64,000 bases of DNA. It comes from Weissella muntiaci. Its GTDB lineage: Bacteria; Bacillota; Bacilli; Lactobacillales; Lactobacillaceae. The notes under the pieces were generated by a model, which searched no databases, was not told where the DNA came from, and saw nothing but the letters and a program-made list of their open reading frames with translations. Position 1 is the stretch's first letter. The number at the start of each line of letters is the position of its first letter. This document shows, piece by piece, positions 1 to 8,364 of this stretch. Position numbers and translations under genes: made by a program. Location of the stretch: NCBI RefSeq assembly GCF_008107635.1, contig NZ_SDGZ01000024.1:1-64000 (forward strand), read 5' to 3'.

Positions 1-260
1 GACTTCGCAAATGTTTTTGCACCAAGTAAACTTGATGACCCTACACATTTGTTACATCGAAACGTTATTCAGTTTTCAATGATCTACGTCGTTTGACGAC
101 TTGATATATACTACATGAATTAATTCATACTGTCAACAACTTAAGTTAACGGAATATTTCAAATATTCAAGTATTTTTTCATCGCTGAAACAACTTAATC
201 TAAGTTACAGGAAGTTTACTATGTTGTCAATAGGATATCTTGCAAAACAGAGATTAATCA
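1..260. other. gene-free left edge with short palindromes
   Basis: I see no convincing gene. The stretch is AT-rich and holds several small dyads: CGTC/GACG around a 4-base loop at 87-98, ATGAATTAATTCAT at 115-128, and GAATATT/AATATTC with a 3-base loop at 152-168. The wording around 70-80 (TTCAGTTTTCAATGA) recalls leader or spacer sequence beside rRNA operons in lactic acid bacteria, but this is only a resemblance. Confidence 0.35.
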
Positions 261-266
261 TTCAAA

Positions 267-297
267 ACAAAAACTGCATATCCGAAGATATGCAGTT
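267..297 (-). terminator. Rho-independent terminator of the ASCH gene
   Basis: A perfect 11-bp stem (272-282 with 287-297) closes on a C(UUCG)G tetraloop when read on the minus strand. It is followed by TTTTTGTTTT. It lies just after the stop of the gene ending at 308. Confidence 0.85.
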
Positions 298-307
298 CAA
301 TTCAAAT

Positions 308-853
308 TTATTCGTGATCAACATCATAACGCGTCTTGCGGAAAGCCAACTTCTGTTGCTTACTAGGCTTTTCAATAAACGGGTAATAGGCCAATCGCCA
401 TTGATCAAAAGAACTTGCCATTGCGGCAATTTCATCTGGAATGTCCGTTCGCGGAATTCGCTCAATATCTGGATGCTGTGCCACATAAGCATCAATCCAC
501 GCACCGATTTTAGCGTGCGCCGCATCTTCTGCCTTAGTATCATACCAATTGATCGGCTCTACGATCACATTCTCATCAACATCGAACAAACCAGCCTGAC
601 CGACCACTCGAAAGGGACGCACCAAATTGCGCAAGGTAAATTGCCATTCAAAGCGGCCATCTGCCAACTCAACAACGTCTGTAAGCGCAACTACTGCACC
701 GGCCATACGAGTTGGCAAACCGCTCTGTCTAATACCATTCGAAGCAACTAAGATATCACCCCGAAAGTCTGTGGCTTCTGTTTTAATGTCTGTAGTCTTT
801 TGCCCAATCATGATATCTACAAGATACTGTGGGTCAACTGTGATTGTCTTCAT
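308..853 (-). CDS. ASCH/PUA-like domain protein
   Basis: A 181-residue soluble protein. The N-terminal half (about residues 1-110) has the pattern of an ASCH (PUA-like) domain: KTITVDPQYLVDIMIGQKT resembles the strand-helix start of the fold, and 'GDILVASN' and 'ALTDVVEL' match its inner strands. ASCH domains are thought to bind RNA or modified nucleotides; no catalytic role can be read here. The C-terminal part is charged and helical. It has its own terminator and stands alone upstream of the antiporter, so it is probably monocistronic. The family call is from overall pattern and the exact function is unknown. Confidence 0.6.
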   Translation of the reverse strand: MKTITVDPQYLVDIMIGQKTTDIKTEATDFRGDILVASNGIRQSGLPTRMAGAVVALTDVVELADGRFEWQFTLRNLVRPFRVVGQAGLFDVDENVIVEPINWYDTKAEDAAHAKIGAWIDAYVAQHPDIERIPRTDIPDEIAAMASSFDQWRLAYYPFIEKPSKQQKLAFRKTRYDVDHE

Positions 854-920
854 GCTGCATCCCTTTTACACTGATTTTTTTTAATAATAGCATTATCCAC
901 TATTTAATCGCAAATATGTT

Positions 921-1880
921 TTAGCTGCCTTGTCTCTTAAATAATGGTCGCATAATTAGCGGTGCCAAAATCGTTGCAGCAATAATTACAATCACTAATT
1001 CACTAAAGACCACCTGATCAATTACACCAGCGGCCAATCCTAGCGAAGCGATAATTAACGCCATCTCACCACGTGAAATCATCCCTGCTCCCACAGCCAA
1101 GGAGAAATCCCATGACCCTCCAGTCAGCTTAGCACCAATCCCAGAACCGACCATCTTAGTAATTACTGCCAAAATAATCAAGGCAATGATCACCGACCAC
1201 GACTGATTTAATTGATCCATTACAATCCGCAAACCAATCGATCCGAAAAAGAGCGGGTACAGTCCAAATTTACCAATGAAATCGGTCGCTTGGAGAATTT
1301 TGTTTCCTGGAAAGAAACGTTGGATCGCTACACCAATAAAGAAAACCAGCATTGGCAAAATAGATGTGATTCCTAGCCCGTTAGATCCAACAGCCAATGT
1401 ATAGCCACTAACCATGACCAAAGCAATTACGTCATCTAAAATTGCCGCACCCAAAATTACCGCGCCCAGCTTTCCAGCCAATAATTTTTGTTCCGCTAGA
1501 ACCGCAATGGTAATTGAAATTGAGGTTGCTGAGAAAACAATTCCCCATAGCACTGCTTCGTTGTTATCGTACCCCAAAGCCAACGCCGCCCCATAAAAAG
1601 CCATCAACGGGACAACCACACCAGCAATTGCAACGGCACTTGCCATCCGCCAATTTTTCATCAGGGTCTTTAGTTCAGTCTCTAACCCTGCATTAAACAT
1701 TAGTAAGAGCACCCCAATTTCTGCCCAATATTCAATTAAATGGGTATATGTTAACCAACCTAGACCGGCTGGTCCTAGGATAACGCCTGCTAATAATTGC
1801 CCAACAACCGCAGCCAATCCGAGTTTTTTCCCAAGCGCTCCAAATAATAAGCTGCCAATAATTAAAATTATAATCGTCAT
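921..1880 (-). CDS. CPA2-type cation:proton antiporter (NapA/KefB-like), apparently shortened
   Basis: A 319-residue integral membrane protein of the monovalent cation:proton antiporter-2 family, expected to exchange Na+ or K+ for H+ at the cytoplasmic membrane. The start (Leu-Gly-Pro after helix 2), 'FNAGLETEL' near residue 63, and the ion-site pair in 'AAILDDVIAL' (about residue 145, the DD motif of electrogenic members) are typical. I count about 11 hydrophobic segments, whereas NapA-like proteins have 13 and about 380 residues. The gap falls between 'VFFIGVAIQRFF' and 'GLYPLFFGSIGL', where homologues carry about 60 more residues and two helices. The RBS GGAGG precedes the ATG. A nested hairpin lies 20 bases upstream of the RBS. 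Confidence 0.8.
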   Translation of the reverse strand: MTIIILIIGSLLFGALGKKLGLAAVVGQLLAGVILGPAGLGWLTYTHLIEYWAEIGVLLLMFNAGLETELKTLMKNWRMASAVAIAGVVVPLMAFYGAALALGYDNNEAVLWGIVFSATSISITIAVLAEQKLLAGKLGAVILGAAILDDVIALVMVSGYTLAVGSNGLGITSILPMLVFFIGVAIQRFFPGNKILQATDFIGKFGLYPLFFGSIGLRIVMDQLNQSWSVIIALIILAVITKMVGSGIGAKLTGGSWDFSLAVGAGMISRGEMALIIASLGLAAGVIDQVVFSELVIVIIAATILAPLIMRPLFKRQGS

Positions 1881-1900
1881 CTGGCCTCCAAAATAAAACT

Positions 1901-1964
1901 ACAAAAAATGGGCATACCCCCAAGGACTTGGTTCCCCAACCAAACTGTCTTGAAGCATATGCCC
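1901..1964 (-). terminator. nested hairpin: terminator of the antitoxin gene or attenuator of the antiporter
   Basis: The outer stem pairs GGGCATA (1910-1916) with TATGCCC (1958-1964). The middle stem pairs CAAGGAC with GTCTTG with one bulge. The inner stem pairs TTGGTT with AACCAA around a CCCC loop. On the minus strand the structure is followed by ATTTTTTG. It sits between relB/dinJ and the antiporter, so it could end the first transcript or control read-through into the second. It is larger and more layered than the simple terminators elsewhere in the window. Confidence 0.6.
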
Positions 1965-1985
1965 AACCGAATAAAATATTAAAAT

Positions 1986-2165
1986 TTACTTACTGTTTTG
2001 ATGACTAACAAACAAGTTATCAAATGGTGATTGACCTGTGTTTGCAACTTGTGTCAAGAAAATCTTGATTGCTGTTTGCGTAGTCAAACCTTGACTCTTG
2101 AAAATTTCATCTGCTTGATTCTTTACTGCATCTTCAACTCGAAGTTGAATTAGTTTCTCTGCCAT
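1986..2165 (-). CDS. RelB/DinJ-family antitoxin, orphan
   Basis: A 59-residue protein starting MAEKLIQLRVEDAVKNQADE. It shows the ribbon-helix-helix pattern of RelB/DinJ antitoxins: a basic first strand (LIQLRVE), then helices with the 'GLTTQTAIKIFLTQVANTG' signature, and the family-typical 'SPFD' near residue 47. The RBS AAGAGGGG stands 6 bases before ATG. Such antitoxins bind DNA as dimers and neutralise a RelE/YafQ-type mRNA interferase normally encoded just downstream. Here only a 105-base spacer with a hairpin follows, and nothing toxin-like lies upstream before rel. It is either an orphan antitoxin or a stand-alone regulator. Confidence 0.8.
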   Translation of the reverse strand: MAEKLIQLRVEDAVKNQADEIFKSQGLTTQTAIKIFLTQVANTGQSPFDNLFVSHQNSK

Positions 2166-2318
2166 ATTAGACCCCTCTTGTATTCTAATTTATCTGGTCA
2201 TTGAAATTATCTCAAAAAAAACAGAATTTGCCAAGTTAAATCTATTAATTTATAGCTAAAAAGCATTTGCAAAGCCCTGCAGCAAGCAGTTATTTGTATT
2301 ATTTTCTTAAAATAGTAT

Positions 2319-4544
2319 TTATTTGTATGTTCGCACTACTTCATACACATCTTTAACATTTTTAATACTATCAATAATATGTTCTAATTGTTCAAGATTT
2401 TTTACGCCAACCGTCATCGAGATGTGTACATTGCCATTATGATCAGTTCGACCATTTACCAAATTCAGTGCACGAGTCGAATTATTGACTGTTCTAATAA
2501 TCTCATTCAGAATTTTATTACGATTTGTGGCATTAACAGCGAAGTCAGCGTCATATTCGGTCTTATTGTCGCCCGCTGGACTCTCCCAACCAACTTCAAC
2601 GATCCGTTGTCCTTGATTTTCCGCAGCAAGCAGATTTGGGCAGCCCCGACGATGAACCGAAACACCACGCCCCTTCGTAACGTAACCCACAACATCATCA
2701 CCAGGTACAGGAGTACAACACCGTCCTAAACGCACCAATACATTATCCACACCTTGAATAACAATTTTATCTGAGCCGGAACTTTTCTTCTTCTTTGTTT
2801 CAATGTCGAGCGTTTGATGTTCTTCTAGAACCGCACGCTGCTCTTCTTCAGCACGCTGCTCTTCAAGTGCTTGCCGCTGATCCTCAGAAACTTTGTTTCC
2901 AATCATTTGAACCGAAAAATCACCAAAACCAACCGATGCATATAAGTCATCTAAGGCAATAAAATGTGTTTTCTCAAGAATTCGAGCCTCGTGTTCTTCG
3001 GCGAATATTTCCTCTGGATCGTAGCCTGCGGCTGACAAATATTCGTTAAGTAATTTCTTACCCGCTTCAATATTTTCTTCTTTATCAAGTTTACGGAAAT
3101 ATTGTCGAATCTTATTTCGCGCACGTCGAGTAGAAACAATATTCAACCAATCTCGATTGGGCTTGGCCGATTGAGAAGTAATAATCTCAATAATATCACC
3201 CGTACGAATTTGATAATCCAAAGAAACAATCCGACCATTGGCTTTCGCCCCAGTTGTATGGCTCCCAACGTTCGTATGGATACTGTAAGCCATGTCCAGT
3301 GGGCCCGCACCCTTAGCAAGTTCGATCACGTCGCCCATTGGCGTAAAGGCGTACACTCGGTCGGTAAATAGATCACCTTTCACCGACTCCATAAAATCAT
3401 CAGCATCCCGAGCATCATTTTGCAAATCAAGAATCCCTTGAATCACGTTTAATTTTTGTTGGTCTGCGTTTTGCACATCAGCACCAACAAAATTACCCTC
3501 TTTATATGCCCAATGCGCGGCCACACCAAATTCAGCCACCTCATGCATTGCATAAGTTCTGATTTGTACCTCCAAGGGCCGTCCACCTGGGCCAATTACC
3601 GAGGTATGAAGACTTTGATAGCCATTAGCTTTTGGTAACGCAATATAGTCCTTAAAACGACCGGGCATTGGTGTCCAATGCGCATGGATCGCCCCTAACA
3701 CGGCATAAGTTTCAGGAATTGAATTAACCATTACTCGAATGGCCAATAGATCATAGATCTCGTCAAAGGCTTTCTTCTTATCAACCATTTTCCGATAAAT
3801 CGAATAAATATGCTTAGGTCGACCATAGACTTCGGCGTGCTCGATATGCAATTCCGTAATCGCCTTTTGAATCTCTTCAACCGCTTGTTCAACAACATCA
3901 AGCCGTTCCTGCCGACGCATTTGCATGGACTTAGCAATTTCATGATAAGCTTCAGGATTTAAGTAGCGTAAAGCCGTGTCCTCAAGTTCCCATTTAATCG
4001 TCATAATTCCAAGGCGATCTGCTAGTGGCGCGTAGATTTCCAAAGTCTCTGATGCAATTCGCTTTTGCTTCTCAGGTGGCAAAGCCCCCAAAGTCCGCAT
4101 ATTATGCAGCCGATCCGCCAATTTAACAATAATCACTCGAATATCATGTGACATTGCTAGTAATAGTTTTCGGTGATTCTCTGCTAGCTGTTCCTTAGAT
4201 GACTTGTACTTTATCTTTGAAAGCTTTGAAACACCATCAACAATCGCGGCGACATCCTTACCAAATAAAGTCTCTATATCACCTAAAGTTGCCTTAGTAT
4301 CCTCGACAACATCATGCAAATATCCTGAAATAACCGTGTCAGGGTCCATGTGTAGCTCAGCCAAGATCCCGGCAACTTGAATCGGGTGAATTATATATGG
4401 TTCTCCTGATTTACGCTGTTGCCCTTGATGTAAGAGTGACGCAAATTCAAAAGCCTGATCAACTATCGCAACGTGTTCTTCATTCATATAATCAGCAACC
4501 AAGTCATGTACATCGGTTGCAGTCAAAATTTTAACTTCTGCCAT
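2319..4544 (-). CDS. rel: bifunctional (p)ppGpp synthetase/hydrolase Rel
   Basis: A 741-residue long RelA/SpoT homologue that makes and degrades the stringent-response alarmone. Visible domains in order: HD hydrolase (HP at 53-54, HDVVED at 77-82, then 'KLADRLHNMRTL'), synthetase domain with 'GRPKHIYSIYRKM' and 'KKKAFDEIYDL', TGS domain ('DRVYAFTPMGDVIELAKGA'), a helical/zinc-finger-like region with 'RLGRCCTPVPGDDVVGY', and a C-terminal ACT/RRM domain ending 'DVYEVVRTYK'. Length and order are normal for a bifunctional Gram-positive Rel. The dtd gene that often follows rel is absent here. The start is an ATG preceded by AGAAGAGG. Confidence 0.97.
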   Translation of the reverse strand: MAEVKILTATDVHDLVADYMNEEHVAIVDQAFEFASLLHQGQQRKSGEPYIIHPIQVAGILAELHMDPDTVISGYLHDVVEDTKATLGDIETLFGKDVAAIVDGVSKLSKIKYKSSKEQLAENHRKLLLAMSHDIRVIIVKLADRLHNMRTLGALPPEKQKRIASETLEIYAPLADRLGIMTIKWELEDTALRYLNPEAYHEIAKSMQMRRQERLDVVEQAVEEIQKAITELHIEHAEVYGRPKHIYSIYRKMVDKKKAFDEIYDLLAIRVMVNSIPETYAVLGAIHAHWTPMPGRFKDYIALPKANGYQSLHTSVIGPGGRPLEVQIRTYAMHEVAEFGVAAHWAYKEGNFVGADVQNADQQKLNVIQGILDLQNDARDADDFMESVKGDLFTDRVYAFTPMGDVIELAKGAGPLDMAYSIHTNVGSHTTGAKANGRIVSLDYQIRTGDIIEIITSQSAKPNRDWLNIVSTRRARNKIRQYFRKLDKEENIEAGKKLLNEYLSAAGYDPEEIFAEEHEARILEKTHFIALDDLYASVGFGDFSVQMIGNKVSEDQRQALEEQRAEEEQRAVLEEHQTLDIETKKKKSSGSDKIVIQGVDNVLVRLGRCCTPVPGDDVVGYVTKGRGVSVHRRGCPNLLAAENQGQRIVEVGWESPAGDNKTEYDADFAVNATNRNKILNEIIRTVNNSTRALNLVNGRTDHNGNVHISMTVGVKNLEQLEHIIDSIKNVKDVYEVVRTYK

Positions 4545-4685
4545 CGTTTTCCTCTTCTTAAATCAAAACCGATTGGGATTCAAACCCGCAGTTTCCATTT
4601 ATTCTTCATATACAACGTAGCTATTTACCTAGTATAACGTATTTAGACGTGCCAGCGTTCCCTAACAGCTCAACGATTGAAAGCT

Positions 4686-7600
4686 TTATACCTTCCGCGC
4701 CTGATAGGCAACGTTATGCTCACCAAACACTGCTTCCAAGGCTCGTTTTGTCTCTTGATCATCGTTTAGCCGATATTGATCCTCTAACAGAAACTTTTTA
4801 CCAGCCAATTCATCAACCACTAGCACTGAATTATTACCGGTATGTTCTTTGACAATCTCCATCAACCGTTGCTCCTGTGCAAGATCTGTTAATTTCAAGA
4901 ACCAACGCCCCGTTTCAGGTTTTGATTGAATTAGATCGCTCACTTTCACAATTCGATTTGCAACAATCTGAATGCCATCACGGCCCAACTGAGGCTCAAC
5001 CTTTCCTTGCACAACGATTATGTGATCGTTTTTCAACAACCATCCAACTTGCTTATACAAATTTGGAAAGACCGTCACCGATATCTTGCCACTTAAATCC
5101 ATACCGTCTACGAAAGCCATTTGTTCTGCTTTTTTGGTCCGAATTTCCTTGACACCTTGAATGTAAATCACCAAATTTACTTGGTTCATCCCGACTACCA
5201 GATTATTAATATCAGTCCGAACAAAATTGTCTGGTAATTGTTGGTAGGTACTTTCTAGCGGGTGTCCACTCACATACATTCCTAAAACATTATATTCATC
5301 CGCCAATTTCTCAGCTAACGGATATTCCTCGATTGTTCGCATCATCGGTGCCAACTGCTCGAATAGATTCATTGATTCACCGGCTAGTCCGACTGCCTCA
5401 ATGAAACCATTCAATGAAGCATAAACAGAACGACGGTTAGGTCCAAATCGATCTAGAGCCCCTGCAAAAACAAGTGGCTCTAATAATTCAAATTTTCGGA
5501 ACTTGTTATCAATCCGACCAATGAAATTAGTCATATCCTTAAAAGGTCCATTCAGGCGACGTTCTTCAAGAATATTCGTCCTCAAATCTGAACGTAGCCC
5601 CGCAATTGATCCCAAACCAACTTGCAAACTGCCTTGCGTCACACTGAAGCCTTGCCATGATCGATTAATATCGGGGGCAAGGACATCAACACCTGCCGCT
5701 CGTGCTTCGGCCAAATAGATTTGAGCCTTATGCTTGTCAGACCAGCTTTTATTCAAAACAGCCTTATAAAAGGCACTGGGATAGTGCGCCTTTAAATACG
5801 CTAGCTGAACCGCCAATTTGGCATAAGCAACTGCATGCGATCGATTAAAGCCGTACTGCGCGAAAGTTTCAATGTAGCCATACACTTCTGTCGCAACCGT
5901 CGCTGAATGTCCTAGGGCTTCTGCTCCCGCCAAGAATTGTGTTTTAAGCTTAGCAAGCTTAGTACCATCTTTCTTCGACATTGCACGCCGTAATAGATCT
6001 GCATCTGCCAAACTAAAATCAGCAAACCGTTCAGCCACTCGCATTACTTGTTCTTGGTAAACAATGATTCCGTACGTTGCATTTAGAATATCACGCAAAT
6101 TTTCATCAGGGACCGTTTGGGGCTCCTGTCCATGCTTTCTGGCAATAAAATGTCCAATATTCTGACTAGGTCCCGGTCTGAACAACGCATTGGCCGCCAC
6201 AATATCCTCAAATCGATCTGGTTGCAATTGTTTCAGCATTTGTTTCATCCCAGCCGACTCAAACTGAAAGATTCCATCCGTCTCCGCCTTTTGAAAAACT
6301 GCCATTGTGGCCGGATCATCCAAATCAATTCGATTAATATCGAAATTCTCCGCTCGATCACGATTAACTTCATCTAGGGCGATTTCTAATACCGTTAGAT
6401 TTGATAGCCCCAAAAAGTCAATTTTCAAAAGTCCTAATGCTTCCACCGGCTCTTTGGTTAATTGCGTTACCAAGCGCTTTTCTTCACTCAACTCAACTGG
6501 TACAGTTTCTTCCAGCGGATGCGCTGATAATACAACCCCCGCCGCGTGCAATGATTTATTTCGTGGTAGGCCAGTCAGTTTCTTAGCCGTCTGTACAAAT
6601 AAATCAGCATCAATCGGCAAGTCTAACAGGGTGTTTTGTAGTTTTTGATTCTGCGCAAACGCCTCTTCCAAACTCAAATCATTTGGAACCGCACGGGCAA
6701 GACCGTCAATTTGACTAGGTGTAAGCCCAAATACTCGTGCGACATCACGCACTACCGCCTTTGTTCCGAGCGTTGAAAACGTAATAATCTGTGCAAATCG
6801 GTCATGACCATACTTATCATGCAGATAATCTAGAATATCCTCTCTGCGATTATCGGGGACATCAATATCAATATCTGGCATCTGCGCTCGATCAGGATTT
6901 AAAAAACGTTCAAACAGTAAATCATATTTTAGTGGATCGACATCCGTAATCCACAAAGCATAAGCTACCAACGACCCGGCCGCCGAACCACGTCCGGCAC
7001 CAGTCCGAATGTTTTCACGATGTGCAAAATTCAGTGCATCCCAAACAATTAGAAAATAATCTGCAAATCCCATAGCTGCAATTGCTGTCAATTCCTCTTC
7101 CAAACGAAGCTGATATTGTTCTGAATCAACTCCGTCAAGTAATTGTAGTCGAGCAGCCAGTCCATTTTTAGCCAATTCATGCAAATATTCGACACTGCTC
7201 TGCTGACGAGGCGTTACGAAGGCGGGTAACGTTACCGCTGTTTTGGAGATTTCAAAATGACTCTGGCTTGCTAGCCAATCTGCATTTTCAGTCGCTTCAC
7301 TTAAATTTAGATCGCGATAGGCAGCTTCAACTTGCCCAGCCTCACGTAAAAATTCATCAGCATTACTACGTTGCGTTTCACCGACATTTGTAATCGTTTG
7401 ACCTTGCTTCAGATATTGCAAAACGGTTGTTGAGAACGCATCTGTTGGCTCAAGATAGCTAACTGGATCTGTTGCAACTAACCGGATTTCAGCCTGATTG
7501 GCCAGATTCTGTACTGTCCTAAGATATTGCTCAGCCATTGTCAGTGTCACACCCAACAACACGTGTCCCAAATCCATATACTGTGGCAAAACATCCAACA

Positions 7601-8027
7601 GAGCTCGCGCCTGCTCTGGCTCGATACTCAACAAATAATGGAATTCACTCATCGCCGGGAAAATGATGAACAGCCCCGGTAGAAATGGTGTTAGATCAGT
7701 TAAGTTGAGTGTTTCTGTATGCGTTTGTAGATACGATGACAATTTCAAAAGGTTTTTATAGCCCGTCTGGTTTTCAACAATTACTAGCAAAGGGAAACTC
7801 TGACCAGACTGTAGAATTCCTGTGATATTAAGCGTTAAACCTAAAAGCGGTTGAATTTCATTTTGCTGCGCCGCACGATAAAAGCTATCCATTCCATAGA
7901 GAATTTTCTCATCAGTCAACGCCACTGCTTTATAGCCTTTATCTTTTGCTCCGCGAACCAGGTCAGTTGGCATCATGGGGCTTTGTAACAAAGAGTATGC
8001 TGTTTTTGTATGTAAAGGAACCATCAT
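4686..8027 (-). CDS. dnaE: DNA polymerase III subunit alpha DnaE
   Basis: 1113 residues, normal for Gram-positive DnaE, the error-prone replicative polymerase that extends primers beside PolC. It has an N-terminal PHP domain, a palm with the catalytic acidic run 'PDIDIDVPDNRRED' (about residues 382-395), fingers and thumb with 'GRGSAAGSLVAYAL', a helix-hairpin-helix region, and a C-terminal OB fold ('GKISVTVFPNLYKQVG'). The first PHP metal motif reads 'PLHTKTAYSLL', with Lys where active PHP domains have His, so the PHP domain is probably not an active exonuclease. Two ATGs are adjacent behind GGAGG; the second (8024) has the better spacing. Confidence 0.96.
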   Translation of the reverse strand: MMVPLHTKTAYSLLQSPMMPTDLVRGAKDKGYKAVALTDEKILYGMDSFYRAAQQNEIQPLLGLTLNITGILQSGQSFPLLVIVENQTGYKNLLKLSSYLQTHTETLNLTDLTPFLPGLFIIFPAMSEFHYLLSIEPEQARALLDVLPQYMDLGHVLLGVTLTMAEQYLRTVQNLANQAEIRLVATDPVSYLEPTDAFSTTVLQYLKQGQTITNVGETQRSNADEFLREAGQVEAAYRDLNLSEATENADWLASQSHFEISKTAVTLPAFVTPRQQSSVEYLHELAKNGLAARLQLLDGVDSEQYQLRLEEELTAIAAMGFADYFLIVWDALNFAHRENIRTGAGRGSAAGSLVAYALWITDVDPLKYDLLFERFLNPDRAQMPDIDIDVPDNRREDILDYLHDKYGHDRFAQIITFSTLGTKAVVRDVARVFGLTPSQIDGLARAVPNDLSLEEAFAQNQKLQNTLLDLPIDADLFVQTAKKLTGLPRNKSLHAAGVVLSAHPLEETVPVELSEEKRLVTQLTKEPVEALGLLKIDFLGLSNLTVLEIALDEVNRDRAENFDINRIDLDDPATMAVFQKAETDGIFQFESAGMKQMLKQLQPDRFEDIVAANALFRPGPSQNIGHFIARKHGQEPQTVPDENLRDILNATYGIIVYQEQVMRVAERFADFSLADADLLRRAMSKKDGTKLAKLKTQFLAGAEALGHSATVATEVYGYIETFAQYGFNRSHAVAYAKLAVQLAYLKAHYPSAFYKAVLNKSWSDKHKAQIYLAEARAAGVDVLAPDINRSWQGFSVTQGSLQVGLGSIAGLRSDLRTNILEERRLNGPFKDMTNFIGRIDNKFRKFELLEPLVFAGALDRFGPNRRSVYASLNGFIEAVGLAGESMNLFEQLAPMMRTIEEYPLAEKLADEYNVLGMYVSGHPLESTYQQLPDNFVRTDINNLVVGMNQVNLVIYIQGVKEIRTKKAEQMAFVDGMDLSGKISVTVFPNLYKQVGWLLKNDHIIVVQGKVEPQLGRDGIQIVANRIVKVSDLIQSKPETGRWFLKLTDLAQEQRLMEIVKEHTGNNSVLVVDELAGKKFLLEDQYRLNDDQETKRALEAVFGEHNVAYQARKV

Positions 8028-8061
8028 GCCGCCTCCATTCGCCTTAATAACTTTATTATAC

Positions 8062-8090
8062 AGAAAAAGAGCTAAGTTTCCTCAGCTCTT
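8062..8090 (-). terminator. terminator between the DUF2929 gene and dnaE
   Basis: Stem AAGAGCTAA (8067-8075) with TCAGCTCTT (8082-8090), followed on the minus strand by TTTTTCTG. Confidence 0.8.
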
Positions 8091-8100
8091 CTCTCAAAGA

Positions 8101-8289
8101 CTAATCTTGCTTTGGGTTACTTGCAGATTCTGAAATTTTGGCAACCACTACGGCACCAATTGTTCCTACAATGGTGGCCCAAATTGCTACTGGACCTGGT
8201 TGAAATGTAACCATTTCTAATGAAGATCCGATGTAGCCAAGAACCTCACCCAAAATAAATGCCCAAAAAATTAGGGTTACATACTTCAT
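8101..8289 (-). CDS. DUF2929 (YjzD-like) small membrane protein
   Basis: A 62-residue protein with two hydrophobic segments: 'YVTLIFWAFILGEVLGYIG' (residues 3-21) and 'GPVAIWATIVGTIGAVVVA' (about 32-50). The FWAFILGEVLGYIGSSL start is the hallmark of the DUF2929/YjzD family, common in Bacillales and Lactobacillales and of unknown function. It lies alone between cof and dnaE and has its own terminator. Confidence 0.85.
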   Translation of the reverse strand: MKYVTLIFWAFILGEVLGYIGSSLEMVTFQPGPVAIWATIVGTIGAVVVAKISESASNPKQD

Positions 8290-8364
8290 ATCAGTTACCT
8301 CTTAGCCATCTGGCAAAATTTTATTAAGTTTATTCTACGCTCATCAGTAACAAATGTCGAATAA

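Noticed and set aside
221-751. 176-codon frame on plus across the left edge
   Set aside because: It overlaps the ASCH gene and its terminator on the other strand and has no RBS or recognisable content.
2166-2318. toxin gene upstream of the RelB/DinJ antitoxin
   Set aside because: The 153 bases hold no frame of toxin size with an RBS.
4560-4610. tRNA T-arm-like GGGTTTGAATCCC before rel
   Set aside because: No acceptor, D or anticodon stem can be drawn around it.
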